Origin: Macrostomum hystrix
Taxonomy: Eukaryota; Platyhelminthes; Macrostomidae
Assembly: GCA_950097015.1 (NCBI GenBank)
Contig: CATNEN010000002.1
Span: 6,341,501-6,405,500 of the forward strand
Length of the DNA: 64,000 nt
Reading direction: 5' to 3'
This document shows, piece after piece, positions 30,978 to 42,100 of this stretch. Within the stretch, counting starts at the first letter, position 1, and the number at the start of each line of letters is the position of its first letter. The notes beneath the pieces were generated by a model. The model made no database searches. It saw only the letters and a list, made by a program, of their open reading frames with translations, and was not told the DNA's origin. A program made the position numbers and the translations under genes.

Positions 30978-30979
30978 AA

Positions 30980-31570
30980 ACTTTTTGCTTGATAATAATT
31001 AGCTATTGTTTGCTTCGTCTATCTTGAAAAAATCTAATATGCGTGTTCACATTTCTTCTACTTATAGTAGTCTATTAGCGCAAATCAAAAATTTTCTCAC
31101 AATTTATTTTGACCAATTCTATTTTAGCAGTAGCGGTGACTTGATTTAGATCTGCTATATTTTGCAGCCTTTGGTCTAGCTAGCCAGGTTTTGTTTCGCC
31201 AAAATTTACAAAGTTCTCCGCTGTTTTCCTGGCTGTCGTTTCTTGCTGTTGGTAATTTTCAAATTTCAAGTCATTCTTGGAATCTTCGATAGCCAAGCAA
31301 GTGCCAAATATTCTCGGTTTCCTGTTCATTGTATATAGTAGGCTCATAGCATAGCTATATTTTACTTGTAAGTTCCTGTTGAAAAGTATAAAATATACGC
31401 ACTGCTTATGTGCCTTTTATTTCTGATTGGTACTATTGAGGTGTGGCAGAAGGCAATACGAATTCTGACCAAGATTAAATGCTCAAATGTGACTTTGTGT
31501 TTTTTTTATTTTTTGATGGTCAATTTTTTTTGCTATTATCTTTCTCTTAGAGCTATTCACAAGTAAGATA
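30980..31570. other. TRIQK to POLG spacer
   Basis: This is AT-rich and unique, with no gene seen. TRIQK polyadenylation must lie here, but no clear AATAAA was found close to the stop. Confidence 0.4.
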
Positions 31571-31576
31571 ACTGTT

Positions 31577-32820
31577 GGATTGGCCACCCAATCCCCTTCA
31601 GTTCTTTGATTGGCCACCCAATCCCCTTCAGTTCTTGGATTGGCCACCCAATCCCCTTCAGTTCTTTGATTGGCCACCCAATCCCCTTCAGTTCTTTGAT
31701 TGGCCACCCAATCCCCTTCAGTTCTTTGATTGGCCACCCAATCCCCTTCAGTTCTTTGATTGGCCACCCAATCCCCTTCAGTTCTTTGATTGGCCACCCA
31801 ATCCCCTTCAGTTCTTTGATTGGTCACTCAATCCCCTTCAGTTCTTTGATTGGCCACCCAATCCCCTTCAGTTCTTTGATTGGCCACCCAATCCCCTTCA
31901 GTTCTTTGATTGGCCACCCAATCCCCTTCAGTTCTTTGATTGGCCACCCAATCCCCTTCAGTTCTTTGATTGGCCACCCAATCCCCTTCAGTTCTTTGAT
32001 TGGCCATCCAATCCCCTTCAGTTCTTTGATTGGCCACCCAATCCCCTTCAGTTCTTTGATTGGCCACCCAATCCCCTTCAGTTCTTTGATTGGCCACCCA
32101 ATCCCCTTCAGTTCTTTGATTGGCCACCCAATCCCCTTCAGTTCTTTGATTGGTCACCCAATCCCCTTCAGTTCTTTGATTGACCATCCAATCCCCTTCA
32201 GTTCTTTGATTGGCCACCCAATCCCATTCAGTTCTTTGATTGGCCACCCAATCCCCTTCAGTTCTTTGATTGGCCACCCAATCCCCTTCAGTTCTTTGAT
32301 TGGCCACCCAATCCCCTTCAGTTCTTTGATTGACCATCCAATCCCCTTCAGTTCTTTGATTGGCCACCCAATCCCCTTCAGTTCTTTGATTGGCCACCCA
32401 ATCCCCTTCAGTTCTTTGATTGGTCACCCAATCCCCTTCAGTTCTTTGATTGGCCACCCAATCCCCTTCAGTTCTTTGATTGGTCACCCAATCCCCTTCA
32501 GTTCTTTGATTGACCATCCAATCCCCTTCAGTTCTTTGATTGGCCACCCAATCCCCTTCAGTTCTTTGATTGGCCACCCAATCCCGTTCAGTTCTTTGAT
32601 TGGCCACCCAATCCCCTTCAGTTCTTTGATTGGCCATCCAATCCCCTTCAGTTCTTTGATTGGCCATCCAATCCCCTTCAGTTCTTTGATTGGCCATCCA
32701 ATCCCCTTCAGTTCTTTGATTGGCCATCCAATCCCCTTCAGTTCTTTGATTGTCCATCCAATCCCCTTCAGTTCTTTGATTGGCCATCCAATCCCCTTCA
32801 GTTCTTTGATTGGCCACACA
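31577..32820. repeat. minisatellite, 30-bp unit, about 41 copies of paired CCAAT boxes
   Basis: The unit is GATTGGCCACCCAATCCCCT followed by TCAGTTCTTT. ATTGG and CCAAT form an inverted pair separated by four bases, so most units carry one CCAAT box per strand. Variants change only a few positions (GGTCACCC, GGCCATCC, GACCATCC). Degenerate units and isolated ATTGGC motifs continue to about 32970. The array ends about 380 bp upstream of the POLG start codon. Confidence 0.97.
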
Positions 32821-33132
32821 ACCCCATTCTGTGATTGGCTTTGTTCTTTGATTAGCCTCAAAATCGTCTCGGTTTCTATGATTGACCTCCAATCCAATCC
32901 GGCTTTTAGATTGGCCACACCTCTATCTCTAAATTGGCCCCTACAATTCTCTGATTGGCTAAAACCCCATCGGATCGTCGATTAGCCAAAATATCATCGT
33001 TTTATCAAAAGCGTCACATAATTCGATCATTATAAATTTATCAAAGTCATGTATCACTGATTGTCTATGGTCTAAAGTCACGTCTCTGAGAAGCAGCTAT
33101 TTAAGTGGCCTTCCCTCCACAGTTGCAGCCCC

Positions 33133-33186
33133 ATGAATTTCCTCTTGGCTCCAAGTCGCCAGCAAGTCTATTTGCTGTTCATTTGA
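33133..33186 (+). CDS. possible upstream ORF in the POLG 5' leader
   Basis: A 17-codon ATG..TGA frame (MNFLLAPSRQ start) lies between an acceptor-like CTTCCCTCCACAG ending at 33122 and the POLG ATG at 33200. If the mRNA starts at or before 33123, this uORF would precede the main frame by 13 nt and could reduce translation. There is no direct evidence that it is translated. Confidence 0.35.
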   Translation: MNFLLAPSRQQVYLLFI

Positions 33187-33199
33187 GTATAAAGACGCA

Positions 33200-36100
33200 A
33201 TGCAACTGCTGGCAGGTCAGCGCGCCCTGTTGAAGCTGTTCAACCGGCTCAGTCGAGTTGAGTGCACATCAGCTCGCAACTGTTCAACTGCAGCCTCTGC
33301 TTCAGCTCAGGCAGACGAAGAATTTCCCACCGTCAATGAGGTTGGTCTTAAACATCTCTGGGGTGTTGAAAAGACTTAAGCTGAAAATTAAAGATTGGAA
33401 ACCCCCTTCCCAAGAGGCGATGTACAAACACGCCTAATGCAAAAAAATTCTCCCAAAATCAGGTGGGCATCCAGCTGCTCAGTCGCGACCTTCAACGAGC
33501 CCTGTTCGGCCATCAGGATGCTGGCGACAGCGCTCTTCAGCCGCCGCCGGCCGCCGCTCTGAACCATCTGAAGCGGCACGGCATTCCGCTTCAGGCCTCC
33601 CTAACCGGCCGGACCCCGGTGATTCGCTGTCCGCTGCCGCCGTTGGAAGGCGGCGTCGGCATTGAGGAGCACTTTAACCGGATCGCCGCGGAGCAGGTCG
33701 CTCCTTACCGTCGGCTCATTGACGCCCTGGCTACCGCCAGGATGCCGAAGTCCGGCCCGCCAGCTCAGGACGGCTGGCCGCGGCCGTCCGGTCCTGGCTG
33801 GCATCGGCTGCTGATGGGCAGCGGAGGTGGCCAATCCAAGCCGAGACTCGAACCCGTGACCTGTCCGCAAGGAGACGCACTGGTGTTCGACACGGAGAAT
33901 GTGCTCTCGGTTGGACAGGCACCAGTCATGGCTGTTGCCTTCAGCCTGGAGGGCTGGTCAGTTGACAAAGATTCCAATGATTGTAGTGTTAGAGCTATTA
34001 CATTGGTGGCAGCGGTGGGATACGAACCCACGCCCTTTCGGACTGGTGCCTGAAACTAGATTCTGGCTAGATTCCAGCTATTCTAAATAGACATGATTGT
34101 ACAGATAGACAGGTGGATAGTTGAAGGCATCTCTGCTTTCCCGCTGCCCGCAGGTTCTGCTGGTGCTCGCCGATGCTGTTTGGCAGTTCGCCGCCCGTGC
34201 CAGACGACCAGCTGTCGCCGGAGCACCTCATCCCGCTGTACACCGCCGTCCCCGAGGAGGAAGATCTGCAGAGGCCGCGCATTGTTGTCGGTCATTTTGT
34301 GGCCTTCGATCGGGCCAAGATCAAGGAGGAGTACAGTCTGAAGGTGGGACAATCAATTGGACTTCATTGTCATTAAATCGGTCATTTCTCTCTAATAAAG
34401 GGGTCGTTAATTTATTTTATTTGATAATCTTACTGCAATAAAATCTGTCAATACCTTTCATTTTATTACGTCATTTCCCTCCTATTCATTGTTCATTCCC
34501 CTGATTTTTGTTGGTCATTTCCTTCTTTAAATCGGTCATTACCATTATTTAATGGGTCATATTCTTCGGTTCTAATCAGTCAATGCTTCAGATTATGATT
34601 GGTCATCAACTCCCTATTTCATTTGTTATCACCCTCGTTTTATCGATCCTTAGCCCCAAATTCGGTACTTTGGTTGCCCCTTTAACAGTTGGCTTATCAT
34701 TTCCTTCGTCGGCTATATATCAGTCACTATTCTTTACTTTCTACTCGTCAGTAGACGAATTCGCACATTGCCTACAAAATCCATTGAAAACAGCGCACCG
34801 GCTGCCGCTTCCTGGACACAATGTCGCTGCACATCGGCATTCGCGGCCTAACCAGCAACCAGCGCACCCTGAAGCTGATGGTGGAGAACGGCCGCTTCGC
34901 CAACAAGCGCTGGGCCGAGTACCAGCAGGACAGGCGGAAGCGCGGCGCCGAGTCCGTGGACTCCGGCAGCTTCGGCCGGCTCGCCTGGGTCAACGACTCG
35001 GCGCTCAACAACCTGGCGGACGTGTTCGCCCTGTGCACCGGCGAGGACTCAAAGGCGGGCGAGAAGGCTGACCTGCGCGAGCAGTTCATCAGCGGCAGCC
35101 TCGCGGAGGTTCGCGCTTTTTATAGAATTAAAAAATCCGATGGGAAACTTCGGACTAGACTGACCTAGAGGTCAGGAGTTTGAATCTCTGCCCACCGGAA
35201 TCAATTGCTTTCTTTAGCCAGAGATTATGGGCTCAATCATTACCAGAGAGTGGCGGCTAAAATCTTGGAAATCTAAATTTTATTTCCTTTTTCTGATTCC
35301 CAAATTCATAAAAATCCAATGCCTCAATCCAATGTCAATAATGCGAAATCTCATTTCTGAATCCTTAAAACCACATTTTCGAACTAAAAAATCCCCATCT
35401 CCTAATTATACGAAAGCCTAATTTCACAATCCATTTAAATCCCATTTCCCAGTCCATTAAAATCCCATCTCAATGCCCTGACCCTGCCCAGGTGTCCAGC
35501 CGGGTACCGCAGCTGCTCGCCTACTGCGCTCGGGATGTCTGGATGACGCACCGGGTCCTCTGTCGCCAGTGGGCCGAGTTCCAGCAGCACTTTCCCAGCC
35601 CAGTGACTCTCGGCGGCCTGCTGGAGATGAGCAGCGTGCTGCTGCCCACCAACTCTAGCTGGGAGAAGTTCAAGCGGTTGTCCCAGGACCGCTACGACCA
35701 GCTGGCCGAGGGTCAGCGCGAAACCCTTCAAGCCCTGGCCGATGAGGCTGTGAAAAAGTTTGCTGGCGGCAAAGACTACGAGACAGATCCCTGGCTGTGG
35801 GATCTGGACTGGTCGGTCAGTCCTCGGTCGAAGACACAGCTGCCGAAGTGAGTGAAGTTGATTATAGATCAGGTAGGGAGGGGACGATATCGACGATACA
35901 CTGAAGGATCAGGTAGCTGGACGATATCGGCGATCTACTGAAGGATCAGGTAGCTGGACGATATCGGCGATCTACTGAAGGATCAGGTAGCTGGACGATA
36001 TCGGCGATCTACTGAAGGATCAGGTAGCTGGACGATATCGGCGATCTACTGAAGGATCAGGTAGCTGGACGATATCGGCGATCTACTGAAGGATCAGGTA

Positions 36101-39100
36101 GCTGGACGATATCGGCGATCTACTGAAGGATCAGGTAGCTGGACGATATCGGCGATCCACTGAAGGATCAGGTAGCTGGACTATATCGGCGATCTACTGA
36201 AGGATCAGGTAGCTGGACGATATCGGCGATCTACTGAAGGATCAGGTAGCTGGACGATATCGGCGATCTACTGAAGGATCAGGTAGCTGGACGATATCGG
36301 CGATCTACTGAAGGATCAGGTAGCTGGACGATATCGGCGATCCACTGAAGGATCAGGTAGCTGGACGATATCGGCGATCTACTGAAGGATCAGGTAGCTG
36401 GACGATATCGGCGATCCACTGAAGGATCAGGTAGCTGGACGATATCGGCGATCTACTGAAGGATCAGGTAGCTGGACTATATCGGCGATCTACTGAAGGA
36501 TCAGGTAGCTGGACGATATCGGCGATCTACTGAAGGATCAGGTAGCTGGACGATATCGGCGATCTACTGAAGGATCAGGTAGCTGGACGATATCGGCGAT
36601 CTACTGAAGGATCAGGTAGCTGGACGATATCGGCGATCCACTGAAGGATCAGGTAGCTAGATAGACAATTTCGGCGATCCACTGAAGGACTGGGTTAATC
36701 GCGGCAATCCTGATAAGGGATGGTGCGATTTTGGTAAAATATCCACAATGGAACCAAAATTGTTTAGTAAAGCAGGAATTGCATTTATTGTCAACAGTTA
36801 TTCAAAAGATTTTTGGTGAATGAGGCTAGCCTTTTAATCTAATTATTGCGTTAATTTAGTTAAAAATGGAAACTTTCTCCATCGATATGATTTGGCGAAT
36901 CATAAATGACTGGTGAAGCTGTACAGATGGTTCACAATGGGGTCTAGACTGTCTATCTGAATCAACTGTGCGCCGCCTCCCGGTCTCCCATCCCATCCCC
37001 GAGCTCCTGTTTGCACTGCACTCCAGGAATCAGCGCCGCTAGGTAAAGATGGACTGAGTCTGGTCCAGGCTTATTAGCTTCGGCAGGAAGTGTGACGAGG
37101 CCCTTGAGCAGTTTGACTTTATTGCCTGCCATGAGAGCGGCTTCGGGTGGGGGATAAACTGATTAGCGGGATTAATGCTAGTCAAGTCAACGCGCTGCCG
37201 CTCATTTATCCCAATCTCCCACCTTCTTTTCTTCCCATCGGCGTCTTAGCTTATTAGTGTGAGCTGCTCTAACTAGGTCTTACCAATCCCCACCCGACTC
37301 ACTCGCTGAGCTCAGTTCTCGGGTTTCTTTGCCGCGAACAGTGAGCGGTGTCTGCTTTCACTGCCTGACTCGCTGGCTAAAGGATTTTCCTATTGATTTT
37401 TTAGATTTTTCAGCATTGAAAAATCTAGCATTAGAATAACAGCTCTTTGCTTAGGGTAGAAAACAAGAATGGAGGGTGGGAACGCGAGTGAGATGATGGC
37501 AAAGAAAGTTTTAGGGTGGGAAAAGAGGGGAAAGAGGAAAAACATAAAGAATGGAAAGAAGGGTAGGCAGAGGGTAGGTAGTAGTACGGGAAAGTGAGTG
37601 GCAGTGTTGGAAAGCGAGTGGTAGTGTAGGAAAGCGAGTGGCAGTGTTGGAAAGCGAGTGGTGGTGTGGGAAAGCGAGTGGTACTGCTGGAAAGCGAGTG
37701 GTAGTGTTGGGAAGCGAGTGGCAGTGTTGGAAAGCGAGTGGTAGTGTAGGAAAGCGATTGGCAGTGTTTGAAAGCGAGTGGTAGTGTAGGAAAGCGAGTG
37801 GCAGTGTTGGGAAGCGAGTGGCAGTGTTGGAAAGCGAGTGGTAGTGTAGGAAAGCGAGTGGCAGTGTTAGAAAGCGAGTGGTACTGCTGGAAAGCGAGTG
37901 GCAGTGTTGGAAAGCGAAAGCGAGTGGCAGTGTTGGAAAGCGAAAGCGAGTGGCAGTGTTGGAAAGCGAAAGCGAGTGGCAGTGTTGGAAAGCGAAAGCG
38001 AGTGGCAGTGTTGGAAAGCGAAAGCGAGTGGCAGTGTTGGGAAGCGAGTGGCAGTGTTGGAAAGCGAGTGGCAGTGTTGGGAAGCGAGTGGCAGTGTTGG
38101 GAAGCGAGTGGCAGTGTTGGGAAGCGAGTGGCAGTGTTGGGAAGCGTGTGGCAGTGTTGGGAAGCGAGTGGCAGTGTTGGGAAGCGAGTGGCAGTGTTGG
38201 GAAGCGAGTGGCAGTGTTGGGAAGCGAGTGGCAGTGTTGGGAAGCGAGTGGCAGTGTTTGAAAGCGAGTGGCAGTGTTGGGAAGCGAGTGGCAGTGTTGG
38301 GAAGCGAGTGGCAGTGTTGGGAAGCGAGTGGCTGTGTTGGGAAGCGAGTGGCAGTGTTGGGAAGCGTGTGGCAGTGTTGGGAAGCGTGTGGCAGTGTTGG
38401 GAAGCGAGTGCTTTTGCGTATTTTATTATATACATTTATGAATAAAATGAGCTCAATAGATTTAGTCTTCATTTTTCTACCACATCTTCCGCGCTTGTGC
38501 ACTTGATTGTTAATAAGATTGTGCTTGTAAATCTAAATTCATGCTCAATGAGTAGCCCCGCTGAGGCTAAACGATTTTTCTCTCAAACAAGCCGCCAGCC
38601 TCCTGTCAGAGTGCAGGCCGAAAATATTCTATCGATTTCAAGGAGGCTGAGAATTATGAACTCAATCAGAACATGGGAGGCTGTGGCCCAGGGACTGGAC
38701 ATTGTGCTCTCCACAGAGCCAGCCTTGCCTGACTGCTGTTTGAACACCGAAGCGGCAGGATCGATGACGCCAGTCCCCGCTATTCAATGGAAGCCTGTCA
38801 GCTGGCTGGTTGTGCCTGGCTCAGCTGAGCAGCCTTCTCGCTGCTGTTCGTATTGCTTGCATGCAAACTTTCCTACCTGAGCGATTACTTCTGTTCCTTC
38901 CTGCCAGCCTTATCCGGGGGTGGGGCAGTCACTGTATTCCTCCTGGAAGCAAAGAAAGCAATTGTAGAGAAAAAAGACTGAAAAAGGAGAGACTGGTGAC
39001 TGAGCATGTTTCTGATTGACTGCTCTGAGTGCAGAGTTGTGTCGGCTCAGGTTGGGATCTCCGAGTCTTTGTTTCCGAGTGTCTCTCGAGTGTCTTCTCA

Positions 39101-42100
39101 GCGCAGTTATACATACTCTGAATAAGAATAAAGCAACACTTTAACAATATAAGAAAAAATAGAGGAGACAGGCTTTAGGAACTGCTAGGAGGGGTTTGGG
39201 AACACATCGAGACCGTGCGACAGTCCTGACCGCTATTGACAACGCAAGCAGGTGTTAGGAGCTGGCTATACACACAGCATCGCATTGTGGACTGAATTGA
39301 GAACACCTAGTTAAAATACTTTTAGCTTTTTACAATAAAAAAGTTTTCCTCTTAGTGCTACACAGTGCTAAATCCAAGGCAGATGCGCAAAAGAAACTTT
39401 GTCATAGTTGCATTCTCCGCAGTTCACTGTTTCCTGCATCCGTGCGTCATTTCCTTCAGCAACGCGTTGACTAGAATGGCAATTTGTTTTATCTGCGGTC
39501 AATACGAGCTAGATCTGTGGTCCTTTCCAGAGTTCTATGACTCATGAAGACTGCGTCCAATGACTGCGGCGAGACTGATGACTTGCATCAAATATTTGCC
39601 CAGCTTGAAGCTTTTTACGAGCGTATTTACTCGGTCATATTGCAAATCGTAATTCGTAATTCTAATGAAACATAAAAACAACAGGAAAGCGAATGTCCTC
39701 AAATGAATTACCGGTGACACTGCCTCAGTAAACACGGACGGACCCAATCAGAGCACGTTATCGATATTATGGCAACAAATGGTTTCACTTTTTGTTCGGT
39801 CATAGCATTGCGCTGACGGTGACGACGAGCGGACTGAACTACCAGCAGGTGTCGAAAACCTCCAGGCCCTTCATGATGACGGGTGAACTGTGGCAGTAGC
39901 GCTGGAAGTCTTCGTAGGTGACGGAGCCCTTGCCCTCGGTGTCCATCTGGCGAAAGATGTGGCTGGCGTGGTCGTGGACGCTCTTAGCCGATTCTTTCTT
40001 CTTGGCATGGCTGCCCAGCAGCTCGTAGATTGAGGCCAGGAACTGGCAGATCTCCTCGTGGCTGAGCGTGCCATCTAGGTTGACGTCGTAGAGACGAAAA
40101 ATCCATACGATTTTATCTTCGACGCTGCCTCTGGCGAGTTCGGAAAGCCACATGACGTACTGGTGAAACGGCAGCGACTCCTTCTTGTCGACGTCCAGCC
40201 AGTTGAAGACGATGCGCGCAAACGGCGCGGGATTACCGAACGGGAACAGCTGGGCGAAGATGCCGCAGATGTGCTCCTCACGGACTAGGCCGGTCGGGCA
40301 GTCCTGCTTGAAGCCGCGGTACAGAAGGCGCAGTTCGCGCTCGCTGAACTTGGACCTCTGCGCCAGCAGGCGAATCGAGGGCGGCTTGTAGCGCTGAAAG
40401 CTCGCCTGGAGATCCGGGTCGCTCATTGCCTGTCCACTTGCTCGGATAATTGTTGCTTAAGCAGTCTATCGGCCTCGGACCCTAGTCAGCGAGGCTAAGA
40501 CCTCCAAGACGATGTCCCACTGTCTTGTGGGTTTATCTTGGTCCGGACTTTCTTCAGCCTTAACGGCCTGTAATTCCCAGTTGACTGGGGGCTTCCCTCT
40601 TATCTCTCAGTCGCTCTCTCTCTCTGTCTATATAAAGGCCTCCCCGGGCTTCAGTGCGGATGGTACGAGCTGGCGCCGGCTTGTTGATTGGTGGCTGCCT
40701 CTCCCAATCTCTCCGATCACTCTCTGCGATCTGCAGGATCGACGAGTTCCGGACTGCAGGGGAGGGGAGAGACGAATGAGGGACAGAGGGGAGTTTAGAG
40801 GAAGGAAAATATGAGGCTATAGAGCTAGCATGAAATGGTGGTGCCTCAGGGGGGTGGATCGGGTGATGGAGGTCAAGCCCATGGTACGGGCCCAGATGGA
40901 GAAAACAAAGTTTTTGCGAAGGCCTGGAGAGGAGCCTGAAGGTCTGAAGTCCATTGCATCGAGCCTGCCGTTTCTTTCAGTGGGATAAGTCGATGGAATG
41001 CCGCGTTTTCTGATAATGCTCGCTAACGACTAGTTTAACACGAATTCTTTTCTGTCATTCGATTTATCGTGAAGTGTTGCGGGAAGAAACACGTGGTCTC
41101 TCTAGATAGCTTTGTTGTGGGCTTTGTTTTTGCGCAGCAATCGATTTCCCTACCATCCCAGATTAGATTTCCCCGTGTTTTCCTTCTTTGTTGCCTAATT
41201 CTTATTAGGTTACCTAATTCTTACCTAATTCTTAATTCGTATAGGTGATTGTTCAAGCCATGTTCCTCGCGCTTAATCCAGGCACTTCGCCCAACTTTCT
41301 CTGTCAATATTCTTCTTCCCATAATTTCTTACTGTTTCCCATCGTACCTTGGTATCTGGCAATGTACTATTATTCTATGCTGCTGTGGTAAGCCTTGAAA
41401 TTCAGTTTTAAACCCCAATGCAGTCACGAAATCGGTAATAAAAGCGCATCAGTAATAGAGGAGTATTTAATGCTCACCTAGAATACCTCAGCTATCATAG
41501 AGCTATAAGCAATGCCTTAGTGACCGTGATTTTGATGACCTGCCAGTTGTAAATATTTAATTATTCACACATGTAGATACCTGCAACTCTCAGTCCTTTG
41601 TTAAGGTGAAGCTCACGCTAATTATCACCTGAGATTGTTACGTGCTTTATTGGCCTTGTTATTTGTTGGATTGGTCGCAAGCCGGGAGGTCGGGTGTTCA
41701 AATCTCAGTCTAAGGAAGTCAAGGTGTGTCTTTGAGCAAAACATTTGATGCCCTAGTGCTTTAAAATTCTGTAAATTGGTTTTCGTTACCAAATCTGGGT
41801 AGAAAGTTAACCAAAAATCTCACTTTACAAAAGTCCATATAATGGAAATCCCAGTCATTGGATATTCTAGCTCAAATAAATCCTTAACAATGGAAATCCC
41901 ACATTTCAGTTGAAATTTTCATTAGCCTGGCGTGAGTGAGTTTCCTTCCGTGACTTGCTGGATTCAGTTGATCAGATCCTGCTCTTTGGGGACTTCATTT
42001 TTTAAATATTGCTTTCCCATTCTCATTTTTGGGATGTTTCATTGCATTCAGGCCAAGCCTTGGCATTTTCTGTCCATCTCTTTTCCAATTGCTGCCAATC

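Noticed and set aside
31575-32985. ORF of 459 codons (GHPIPFSSLI repeats)
   Set aside because: An artefact of the 30-bp CCAAT array upstream of POLG.
34004-34063. Functional tRNA-Leu gene
   Set aside because: Only the 3' half is present, the D arm is missing, and CCA is encoded, so it is a retroposed fragment.
37431-38506. Minus-strand ORFs with [10 protein letters not shown] repeats
   Set aside because: Tandem-repeat read-through in POLG intron 5.
38497-38880. Plus-strand ORF of 127 codons
   Set aside because: No recognisable similarity and no splice support. It lies in POLG intron 5.
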